Source: Pempheris klunzingeri (Eukaryota; Chordata; Actinopteri; Acropomatiformes; Pempheridae). From it: 64,000 bases of DNA. The stretch is from the NCBI RefSeq assembly GCF_042242105.1, contig NC_092016.1, positions 15,528,501 to 15,592,500 of the forward strand, read 5' to 3'. The translations under genes and the position numbers were made by a program. Shown here one piece after another: positions 54,826-64,000 of this stretch (its first letter is position 1; every line of letters begins with the position of its first letter). The notes beneath the pieces are model-generated. The model ran no database searches, was not told the origin of the DNA, and saw only the letters and a program-made list of their open reading frames with translations.

Positions 54826-57800
54826 TCAAACTGCACAACACTAACCTATTGAATACTACTGTCTACTGTATGTACTTAACAACACAGGACACTTAACAGG
54901 AGGTCGAGGAGTACAGCAGTAACTATAGAAGCACAGAGCAGGTTAGACCCAAGACCAGAGCCATTGATTGTAGTACTACTGTATATATCTAAAACCAATG
55001 ATTTGTCCACACAGTATGATACCCAAATACTTTCTCTTTTAATTCTCTCTTTAAATTAATTTTAGTCATAAAGATTCTGTAAGTGAAAAAATAGGGTGAT
55101 GCAAACAAGGTAACATATAATATTTAACAGAAAATGCATGAAACAAAATGTATAAAAGGGTTGTTCGCTTTAAATGGGATTAGTTGTTAGGAAAAAATAT
55201 GTTTAAAAAAAAGCTTAAGTTTACCCTAGGGTTTATAACCTTAAGGTTTACTCTCTTCGGTGTCCGCACATCTGCAGAAATATAAAGGACTTCATTGTAC
55301 TCTCAGGTATGATGCGAAAAAAAAAGAAACCCACAGATAACAGACAAAAAACAGGCCTGTGCTTCAGATGTTTCAGATAACCCTTGTGTCGCCGTCTGAG
55401 AAGCAGGCTTGTTTTCGCCTCTTTTTTATCTTTATAATTCACACACTGTATGACCCATAGAAAGGTATAGCACATATTAACAACATTGTTACAATAACAT
55501 TCCCAAATTGGGAAGCTAATGCCAGCAATTCTGGTGACCTCTGATCTAATTATCGCTTACCAACACAAATATATGGATTAATTTACATATTTCAAAACTT
55601 GAGTAAAACCAGATCATGCACAGAAATTAAATTTAAAGCCGCTGTCTTTGACTCAGCCCTCAGCTATCCCTCTGTCCAGAGAAATGCAATCAGATTTCAC
55701 TAAAATAAACTTGAAAACATGTCTATAATACATGTTTGCTTAAATAATAAACGAAAGCCTCTGTGTTTGCAATCCCTCTTGAAATTGGCTTGTTACTGCA
55801 GGAACCAAGAGGAGTAAACTAGGAATAAAAATTGATGTAAATAAACAGTGATATAAAATGCTGATAAACGAGAAAATAATTAAACCCTCGGCACTGGAAC
55901 TACTTCAGTTTCCTAACTGCAATATCTCTGCCACCATATGAGTAAAAGATATCAATGAAACTTGAAATCATTCGTTTTTAATATAACCATTAGTTTTGTA
56001 TTTTAGTCTTGTCTCTTACCTGGCACCTGTCACAGGTGACTTCCTCCCAGGGTCAAGTGATGTTCCTAGTGGTTCCTCTCCTAATGACCTAGTGTCTTTA
56101 TTTAGCTGCTGTAGTCGTGAACTGAGCTCCCCCATGACAGATGGTTTTGCTCCCTCATCCGCACCCAGCCCCAGTCCCAGCCCACCAAGATTGCCCAAAC
56201 TCCCAATACCTAGACCCACCCCTGGCCCACGAGGCTCCACTGGGTCCCCCCACAGCTTGGACCTCCGCTGGAAGAGGTAGCGCGGCTTACTAGGGGCTAG
56301 TCCAGTCACTGAGGCTGAACCACCTGAGGGCAGCCCAGCTCCTCCAGCTGCAGCAGCAGCCAGGGCAGCAGCCTGTTGCTGTGATAGCAGCTCGCTGTCA
56401 GAGCTCTGCTTCAGCAGAGGGTCCCTGAAGGTGACGGGGCCTTTACTGCCTCCTATCTGGGACTTGAGTCGGGGCTTAGGAGGCACTGGCGGCTTGTCGA
56501 GCACAAAAGTCTGCCCGTCAGCATAGGAGGTGTGTGTGGTGTGTGTGTCGGCAGGCTCGCCGCTTTCTGAGGACAATGTGGACATGCTGGAAACTGTGGA
56601 GACGGTGCTGGTGGTCTCAAGATGGTGGTCTCGCTCTCTCTCGCTGGAGCTGCGTGTGTCAGCCTCCTCCACGCCTGAGTCAGCCGCAGAGCCAGACTCG
56701 CCCACCGGTGGGGGCTCCAGAGGGTCAGAGGGCTTCCCTGAGACAGCTGCTGCACTGGGTGGAGGTGGAGGCTGGGGAGGCTGAGGTTGTGTGGGGGTCA
56801 CAGTTGGGGTTGTTGGGGTCGAGGGAGTTTTGGGTGTTGGTGTTGTAGGGGTGGTGGGAGAGGAGGCAGGTTTAGTTGGGGACACTGGCATCCCCTGTGC
56901 CTGTGCCTGTGCCTGCAGCCCATTGGCAAACTCATCTGGTGGTGGAACAACTCCAATCTTGCGTAGGTCCTCTCTGGTTTCCTCATCACTGGAGGACAAC
57001 ATTGCAGGGGGCAGGGTCACTGTGTATGGATCCACATCCTCCTCTGAGCTTCCCTGAGCCAGACTCTTCTCTTGGGCTGGACTGGCAGGACGCTGAGTTT
57101 GAGGTTGGGCCTGAAGCTGGGCCTGGGGCTGGGCGACTGTAGGACTAGGGGATTTAGCTCGTGGACTTGGAGATTTGCTGGGCTCTGTGGGTGTTGGGGC
57201 AGGCGCCTGTTCTAGTTCTGAACCAACCCCAACAGCCTGGCCGTTACTGGTAGCATGGACCATGATTAGCCCTGCTGTTTTCTGCTGCGAAGTATCCATA
57301 ATACTAATCAACATACTTTTTTTATCCTCTAGTCTCTTCTCCTCCTTCCTCTCCTCTACTCTGGCCTCCATCTCCTGTCGGAAAGATACAGGTGATGGTG
57401 ACGTTGCCCACTGTGGTTTGGTGGGCTGGGGAACTAAAACTGATGATGATCCAACTCCATACCCCGCTGCCTTGGCGCTTTTAGGTGAGAAAGGGGGAGA
57501 TGAGGGTACCCCTTCTCCATGTGGAGACTCTTTGGTCTGAGGGTCAATAAATATTACACCCTGGCCTGTGCGCTCCTGTTTAGTCCTAGGCTCTGGGCTG
57601 CTAGTTGGGGACTGGCTCTGGGAGGTCAGTGCCCTCTCCCTTGCGGCCAGCGCAAGAGCCAGTGGAGAGTTGGGGTCCAGGGGCTTTCCTGTGAGCGGAT
57701 GGATAAAGGTGGTCCCACTAGGTGAGGGGCTCAGGGCCAAGGCAGGGGGAGGCAGCTGTCCCAGCTCTCGAGTGAGCATCCGTTCATCGATGGAGTGAGA

Positions 57801-60629
57801 CTGAGTCAGAGAGGGGGCATCAGAGCTGGTGGTAGATGCCCCCTCCATGGTCCCAACAGAAAGGAAGACAGTGGATTTCCTCCGCTCTTCTAGTCGACGC
57901 TCACGATCTTTCACTGCGCCAGCAATTGCAGCGGCAAAGGGGCCCTTACCCTGCAACATCACCTCTCCCTGGGCACGCATACGCTCTCGCTCAGCCATCA
58001 ACTGCTGCTGGTAGTAGTCTGCACGGCTGGTGTGTGTGTGCCCATGGGTATGTGGGTGTCGTCCTGAGGGTGAGCTGTCTCGAGAGTGGGCAGCAGCTAA
58101 GGCCAAACTAGCTTTTTCTTGTGCATCTTCCACCTGAAGTAGACAAAACAACAATCAAAATCAGAGGGTCTTTGGCACTAAAGTAAAAAAAATAGAATAA
58201 ATCAAAGACCATCCCCAAAATGTAACCTACCTGTAGTTGTTTCACCAGGGGACTTTTCTTCCTCTGGGGCTTGGTGGGTGTGTATAGTCCAATGCTAAAT
58301 TGACCGACATTAGCATAAGGGTTGTCAATGACCCGACCCTTCCTTTTGATTCGCTCAGGTGGAGTAGCAGCAGAAGGACGGGGAATTTCTGTGGGTTCTA
58401 CTGGTAAATGGGAAGAGTCTTGGAGGATGATCATGGAGCGGGCTTTCTTCTGTCTCTCGATGTGTGTGGCCTGACGCTGAGCGGCCTCGTAAGGCAGGTC
58501 CAAGGAGGAGGGCTTGAAGCTGGAGCGTCCTCCAGGCTCATGGCCCTGACTCTGAGTCCTAGATGGGGGAGGTGGGGGGCAGAAAGCTGGGGGAGGACCA
58601 GTGTCTAGGTAGTAGGGAGGAGGAGGAGGTGCCATTTGTGGTGGTGGGGGGATGGGATGGGGCTGTGAGTGGTCTCGGAGGCTGTCAGTCATAGAGGAAC
58701 TGCGGGGAAATCTGTGCTCGCCTACAAGAGCAGACAGCCGATCTTCCTCAGTGGCACCTGATGGGGGAGGGAAGAGCACAGATCATCTGATGACAGGAAG
58801 TAGGCTCATGAAGAAGGATCATTTTATACCAGTCTAGCATGTCCACAGCTGCCTCATGAAACATACAGTGTAATGCATCCATCTGTAAATCTGTTTAGTC
58901 ACTCAGTTGATGTATCAGGTGTCTCAAACCCAGCTATATATTGCTTTAATAGAACGTGTAACTCTGTAACTATTTTTGACTTATTTAACAATGAATTCAA
59001 CATTCATTTAATGAATGTACTTGAAAACAGGACAACAAAAAGTTGAATAATACAGAGAGTCTCAATAATGTATGTGTATATCTGCTTTTGAAATAGGACA
59101 TGAACATCTGCTCGGCAAATCTGTTTCTGTGAATATCCAATAAGCAAATTTGCACATTCTGAACATGTACTGCAAGGTAAACATTTACATTTGTAAGCAT
59201 TTTAACTGTTAACATTTGTTATCACTTTTCAGCGGGAACTTTAAATTAGTTTGATGATGATGCACCTTCATCCTCAGTGTTTTCTACGTGTGTACTGCTG
59301 TCTAGATGCTATTCTTTGTGGGTGTAGTGATGCATATACTGGAAAAAAGAAAGAAGCCTCCTTATATTCTCAACATGTCAGTATATTACCTACAAGCATA
59401 CTATACGTAAGATACACTATCATTCACCTGATTTGAATATGTACAGGATGGGTGATTATTTTACCAAAAGACTTGGTCCTGGACATCCCCTTTGGTAGTG
59501 GTATGTGGCCTTTCTCCATGCCTGGGTGAAGACCTCCATGTAGAGTCATCCCTTGTCTTTCAAACAGTGACTAGTGCACAACAAAACCAAGAATTAGCCG
59601 TGCTATGAAACGCAATTTTAATGCCTTTAAAGCTACAATTAAACTCCTAAAAACACAGTATGCAGAATACCAAGAACAAAGTAGCACAAAGTGCAGTGAG
59701 GTGCTTTGTAGCCCACGTGTTTTTGAGTACATAATGTGTCAGACTAAGTTTGAATGTATGCCAGCTTAGTGGCATATGCTGTATGCCAGTGTGCTGTCTG
59801 TAGATGCACTCACACTGATCTCTGCTGGTGTTATTCTCCTGCTGGTAGGCCGTTGTTTGACGGTGGCTGCTCTGTAATCTGCCTCTGAGGGCTGAGAACG
59901 CAACATAGACTCCTGGGATGCCAACATCTCATCTAGTCTCTCTGTTGAGAAGGAAATGAGCCAGAACTAAATATTGAGACATAAGACCAGGGAAACGTGT
60001 CATAATTTCTGACATTGCGAACAAAGTAGAGAGTACAAACTGTGATTAAAAAGGCATCTCTAAAGTGTAGCTAGAAACTACAATGTGAGTTCATGCTCTG
60101 TGGTATTATACAAAATCACTGCACTATCTCAATTCAAGTTAACTGTGTTTCCTTGATGACCACAGAGGAGTGAGCACTAAGAGTTGAAAGAGACAGAGAA
60201 AGAGAAAAGACAAAAGGTGGAGAAAGAGTCCACATAGTTCAAGTGTTCTGCTCTTTTGATCTAAATCAACACTGCTTAAACTGACAGCAGTGATAAGTCA
60301 TCTTTATGACGTTCAGAGAGGTGTCAATTTCTTGTCTCAGACTCACCTCCTCTTCTCCTCCGAGCAGAAGCTTGGTGGGAAAAAGATTGCGTCAGCAGAG
60401 GAGGAAAAATGACAAGAACAAGCCAACAGAAGTGACTATTCTAAAAGTTAGGAGACACACCAAGTTTTAATGACAAAGGGAAAGCAGAAATGTGACAGAA
60501 AAGGAGGAAGAGAGTGTGATGTTTGCATGCCAGCTCTCTGGCACTCACCCAATTCTTCCAGCTCAGCGGTCATGGACTTAGAGCGCAGTGTCAGGGTGGT
60601 GCTGGGAGCTCTCTTGGGTGGCGGGGGAG
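50222..60629 (-). CDS. shank3: SHANK3, postsynaptic scaffold, 3' half (partial; continues past the right edge)
   Basis: Seven coding exons seen, in transcript order: 60629-60549, 60370-60347, 59941-59814, 59570-59465, 58757-58231, 58133-56020, 50792-50222; about 1180 aa, phases intact. They begin just after the PDZ domain: APPPPKRAPSTTLTLRSKSM, then EADYRAATVKQRPTSRRITP, KKARSMIILQDSS and QRKKSPLVKQLQVEDAQEKA, all matching SHANK3. The 2.1-kb exon carries SSDEETREDLRKIG, the Homer-binding site PPDEF (56928-56942), the cortactin-binding PPVPPKPRLK (near 56470-56495), SADSGVEEADTRSSS, and RYLFQRRSKLWGDPVE. The last exon holds LFSSLGEL, KSSSLSLPQEPKEVRF and the SAM domain (LHLWNKYDVGDWLDSINLGE to the stop), which makes scaffold sheets. 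Long Pro/Thr/Gln/Ser low-complexity runs near 56760-57200 are fish-specific expansions. Ankyrin, SH3 and PDZ exons are not in the window. Whether this is shank3a or shank3b cannot be told. Confidence 0.97.
51236..51287. repeat. (CA)n(TA)n(GA)n compound microsatellite
   Basis: Three successive dinucleotide runs in the last shank3 intron. Confidence 0.95.
53070..53330. promoter_or_regulatory. Candidate regulatory element in the last shank3 intron
   Basis: A repeat-free, high-complexity stretch set in low-complexity intron sequence, with dense factor-like words (ATTGCGTAAT, ATCAATGATTGATGG, CAATCAGCTGTCA). Judged from texture only. Confidence 0.2.
54762..54821. repeat. Long (CA)n microsatellite
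   Basis: About 30 CA units with one CG interruption, the longest dinucleotide run in the window. Confidence 0.96.
60019..60285. repeat. Segment B, source or partner of the copied B' at 62990-63251
   Basis: A 267-base piece of the shank3 intron just downstream (in transcript sense) of the 24-nt microexon. It is nearly identical to 62990-63251; I see one short indel in the AGAGAAA tract and a few substitutions. Confidence 0.93.
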
Positions 60630-60834
60630 CTGTGGAGAAAAGGCATGGTGTTGAGGATGAAGTTGAGGGGGATGAAAATCCTTTGGCTTTGCGGCTCAGT
60701 GCCCTCCTGGCACTCCCCAGACGTCCAGCCCATCCCGTCTTCACTGCTTTGATCTGGTCAAATTCAGACGAACTGGACGCCTCACACTTAGTCAGGACCT
60801 TGTTCAGGCTACGGTTAGAGCCCAACTTCTTCAT
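60549..60834 (-). CDS. shank3: Possible internal first exon of shank3 (PDZ-less isoform start)
   Basis: The reading frame of the exon 60629-60549 stays open upstream across its splice acceptor to an ATG at 60834. It adds about 68 residues that are basic and serine-rich (MKKLGSNRSLNKVLTKCEAS...; GRLGSARRALSRKAKG). The ATG has an A at -3. An in-frame stop lies a short way further upstream, so the ATG would be a true start. Intragenic promoters giving short Shank3 forms are known in mammals. Use of this one is inferred only. Confidence 0.45.
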
Positions 60835-61910
60835 ATTTTGTTTTCTGTTGGTCCAACGGCTTGCAAATTTGTCAATCTGTCTCGGAGACTTTCAGTTTTT
60901 TAGTCTTTGTCCTGCAAGAATTCCTCTCTGTTGAGGAGCCCAGAGGCAGTAAATGTACAGCTCAGTCCTTTCTGTAACATCTCTAGCTTTCTGAAATCCC
61001 CCATTACACTCAGAACAATATAATTTGTCTGCCACAATAGGCAGAACGAGCAAAGCGAAGGTGGCAAAGAGAGGGAGAAAGTCATCCATCTTACTTTTAA
61101 TATGCTGCCTGTCTAGAATTTAGCAGGCGTGCATCGGACATACACACTGGCTTACACACACGCATATCCTCCCACATGCAGGACCACATGCAGATACACA
61201 GAGAAAAGTCCCTGAGGGAGGACATAATGACATGTGGGCTGACAGACGAAGAGATGACAGTAAATTGAACAGCTAAGAAAAATTATGTGCTGTAGACTTT
61301 ATACCCTGAATCCCATGGGAGCCTTCCAATCCTGCTATACACACACAAAGGCAACTGGGCTGTTATCGTCCCACTCAAAGCGGTAAAACACATCGGCTAA
61401 ATGTTAGCTGCAAATGCAAACTATAAAGTTACAGGTTTCAATTAAGGGCTTTAAATGACATTACAATGAACAATGTACTTAACCAAATCAAAAATAATGT
61501 GGTCATGCACCTAAGCATGTTAAAGCTGCAGTAACAACATAGCGCCATGCAGCCAGACAGAAATCATAAAGCCAAATACAGCTGCAGTCTCTACATGCTA
61601 TAACAAATCCAAGTTCCCTAACATTACCCCATGATACAACTAGATCAGCTCACTTGATGCGAGATCGACCAGCAACGCTCAATGCGCCACTGTAGAGCGA
61701 CAGATCTCTAAATCCCACACATGCCCTAGTGCCTTACTAGAGCCTAACCATCCTGCTGTCGTCAGCGGCTGCAGACCTAGTATACATACGCAATCCTGGG
61801 TATAGTCCATATCAAACATCTTCCTTTCCTCACTAGTCTGCACATTCTGGTACAGTAGCAGGAACAGAGGAGATGGAGGAGAATGGAGAATGAGAGAGGA
61901 ACAGAGCCCG

Positions 61911-61913
<3 letters not shown>

Positions 61914-61956
<43 letters not shown>
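61914..61956. repeat. (GA)n microsatellite
   Basis: A nearly pure GA run. On the minus (transcribed) strand it is a CT-rich tract. Confidence 0.95.
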
Positions 61957-61958
<2 letters not shown>

Positions 61959-62000
61959 GCTTTTGCTGTAATGTAATGCTTAATTCAAACATGCAGTGTA

Positions 62001-62014
62001 GTCACCATGGCAAC
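62001..62014. promoter_or_regulatory. Perfect X-box GTCACCATGGCAAC in a shank3 intron
   Basis: Matches the RFX consensus GTNRCC-N2-RGYAAC at every position. It lies about 1.2 kb upstream of the possible internal shank3 start. Confidence 0.5.
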
Positions 62015-62734
62015 GGTGGCAGTAGTGAGGCCTTGCATGGTGCAGAGAATGTGTGTTTTGGATGTGTGTTTGCTTGCAAGTTTCTGTGTATGTGAGTGTG
62101 TGTGAGCATGCGTCTGTGCAGTCGTGCAAAGGTGCGGCACAATACGCAGGGTGAGTCCCACTGGAGGAGCAGTGCGGCAGGAAAGGGTGTTCCACACAGC
62201 TTAGGATGTACAAAAAACCATTTAGGAGAAGTTTAAAACAGGAGTGCAGAATCCCATTCTCCCTCATCTCTGAAACACTAAACATACTCTATCTTGTCTA
62301 CAACTGCTCTCACCACTTGAATCTGTCTGACCATCTTTTCTCTGATTCACAATAAAGCAATCTTCCCAACTGTTGTTTTTTAGCCAACTGAAGATCTGTG
62401 GTCTCAGGAGCAGAGACAATCAAGCTTTAATGGGTGCAATGAGACAATGACTTGGGAACAACAAAAACACAAAAATGGGCCGCAACCACTCCAATTCCAT
62501 CCAATTATGCCACATATTTTCTTTCTTACTGAGAGTTAAATGAGAAGATTGATAGCACTCTCATATCTGTCAATTAAATATGAGGCTACAGCTGGCATAG
62601 TTTAGCTTTGCATAAAGACTAGAAGCAAGGGGAAACAGCTAGTCTGAGTCTGTATAAAGGTAACAAAATCTGTCTACCAGCGCTTCTAATGCTCATTGAT
62701 TAATGCAGCCTTGTTTGTTATGACAAATATTTTT

Positions 62735-62991
62735 ACTATATTGAAATACTATACTATGAAATACTAAATGTATACTAGAGAAGTCAATCCAGTGAGGATG
62801 ACATGTGGTTCAAAGCAGCAAAAAAGATACTTAAGTAAAAGTAGACCTTAACTTGAGATGGTTTTTTTTGTACATAACGGACTTGACCATATCAATTAAA
62901 GCTATTTAAATGAGACAATCATGAGAAAAGACACAAAGACAACAGGGGTGAGAATGAGACAGACAGAAAGAAAGAGCGGGGGGAGGACAGA
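62735..62991. repeat. Segment A (first copy of the nested duplication)
   Basis: From ACTATATTGAAATACTATAC to GGGGGGAGGACAG. It repeats at 63250-63504 with only a handful of differences (for example GAGGATGAC versus GAGGACGAC, and a shorter T run). Confidence 0.93.
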
Positions 62992-63251
62992 ACAAAGTAG
63001 AGAGTACAAACTGTGATTAAAAAGGCATCTCTAAAGTGTAGCTAGAAACTACAATGTGAGTTCATGCTCTGTGGTATTATACAAAATCACTGCACTATCT
63101 CAATTCAAGTTAACTGTGTTTCCTTGATGACCACAGAGGAGTGAGCACTAAGAGTTGAAAGAGACAGAGAAAAAGACGAAAGGTGGAGAAAGAGTCCACA
63201 TAGTTCAAGTGTTCTGCTCTTTTGATCTAAATCAACACTGCCTAAACTGAC
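62990..63251. repeat. Segment B' (copy of 60019-60285)
   Basis: Lies exactly between the two A copies, in the same orientation as B, about 3 kb away from it. A few substitutions and one 5-base indel separate B and B'. Confidence 0.93.
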
Positions 63252-63504
63252 TATATTGAAATACTATACTATGAAATACTAAATGTATACTAGAGAAGTC
63301 AATCCAGTGAGGACGACATGTGGTTCAAAGCAGCAAAAAAGATACTTAAGTAAAAGTAGACCTTAACTTGAGATGTTTTTTTGTACATAACGGACTTGAC
63401 CATATCAATTAAAGCTATTTAAATGAGACAATCATGAGAAAAGACACAAAGACAACAGGGGTGAGAGCGAGACAGACAGAAAGAAAGAGCGGGGGGAGGA
63501 CAGA
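63250..63504. repeat. Segment A' (second copy)
   Basis: Direct repeat of 62735-62991. The junctions overlap B' by only one or two bases on each side. Confidence 0.93.
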
Positions 63505-63734
63505 TTAAGAGAGACCATCATGTCCTGAGTAGCAGGATTTAGTTGATACCGTACTGTCCCAATGAAACTGGGTCAAACCCATTTATCACTGTTGCTGTAT
63601 CTCAATAATTGGAGAGGAGGTACATGCACCACTCCGCCATACACACAGACACAAACACGTACACAACTGAAGTGTACACAGTCCTGAGGTCATGGAGCCA
63701 GGACTGTGTGGGAGCTTAGTAATGGCAAACTGTG

Positions 63735-63748
63735 GTTGACATGGAAAC
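63735..63748. promoter_or_regulatory. X-box-like site GTTGACATGGAAAC
   Basis: Close to the common X-box form GTTGCCATGGAAAC (one base different). In the same shank3 intron as the perfect X-box at 62001. Confidence 0.35.
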
Positions 63749-64000
63749 CACATGAATTTACAGCAGGGAAACGTGGTAGACATCACCTTGACAACGTAAA
63801 ACACGCATATCTCCCTAAATCCTCTGTACATAAAACCAACTTACACGCGGTCATACATTATAGTTATAAAACTCATTATTATATCATTTGGACATCCTAT
63901 CAGAAATTACATGTACCTTGCAAAACTCTTGATTGAGTACAGATACTTAAATCAAGACCTTTTAGCATTTCACATTAAATATACTGTAGGTTCATGGATT

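Larger units (their letters stand above)
50793..56019 (-). other. Last intron of shank3 (5.2 kb)
   Basis: GT-AG intron between RKSPVTGA and RLFSSLGEL. No exon was recognised within it. It holds CA/TA/GA repeats at 51236-51287, GT/CA-rich sequence near 52220-52310, a 60-base CA run at 54762-54821, and a complex, repeat-free stretch at about 53070-53330 that could be regulatory. Confidence 0.7.
60630..64000 (-). other. shank3 intron between the PDZ and proline-rich exons, to the window edge
   Basis: No exon coding the PDZ domain or earlier shank3 parts is found up to the edge, so the intron runs past 64000. It contains the internal start region (60630-60834), a GA microsatellite, X-box-like sites at 62001-62014 and 63735-63748, and the nested A-B'-A' duplication. 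Confidence 0.65.

Noticed and set aside
56453-57798. Several 60-120 residue plus-strand frames across the large shank3 exon
   Set aside because: They are antisense shadows of the GC-rich, repetitive shank3 coding sequence.
60892-61089. Minus-strand frame with a signal-peptide-like start (MDDFLPLFATFALLVLP...)
   Set aside because: No homologue is recognised, there are no phased splice sites, and it ends just upstream of the internal shank3 start. At most it is an upstream open reading frame.

Overview
The window is vertebrate nuclear DNA, most probably from a ray-finned (percomorph-type) fish. Its genes are split into many exons with GT-AG introns, the introns are short, CA, TA and CTAT microsatellites are common, and every recognisable protein is a vertebrate orthologue. 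There are no bacterial-style operons, CRISPR arrays or tRNA genes that I can see. Exons were assembled by hand from splice sites, reading-frame phase and remembered family sequences; no alignment was run.

Layout: (1) 1-423, the last exons of a small multi-span membrane protein, probably TMEM140 (+). (2) 1496-2765, cyren, the Ku-binding regulator of end joining (-). (3) 2.9-11.7 kb, a long gene-free stretch upstream of neto2. (4) 12.0-18.0 kb, neto2, the kainate-receptor auxiliary subunit (+, 12 coding exons, 555 aa). (5) 20.9-25.4 kb, tmem116, a GPCR-like seven-span protein (-, 12 coding exons). (6) 26.3-29.7 kb, a class II ARF GTPase (+), head to head with tmem116. (7) 33.1-37.0 kb, ptpdc1, a centrosome/cilium-linked phosphatase (+). 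(8) 39.4-40.7 kb, an ODF3/CIMAP1-type sperm-tail protein (+). (9) 42.3-44.6 kb, rabl2, the intraflagellar-transport Rab-like GTPase (+). (10) From 50.2 kb to beyond the right edge, the 3' half of shank3 (-), ending in the SAM domain.

The neighbours do not form a pathway, but two groups stand out. cyren and the TMEM140-like gene recall human 7q33. The CIMAP1/ODF3B-like gene, rabl2 and shank3 recall human 22q13.33. ptpdc1, cimap1 and rabl2 form a run of three adjacent genes linked to centrosomes, cilia or flagella, and the last two have RFX X-box-like sites upstream.

Most notable observations: a textbook U12-type (minor spliceosome) intron in rabl2; a perfect CRE plus a Golgi-stress-type ACGTGGC element in the ARF promoter; an in-frame internal start in shank3 that would give a PDZ-less isoform; a 24-nt shank3 microexon; and a young nested duplication (A-B'-A') in a shank3 intron. 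I did not find a wholly new kind of system.
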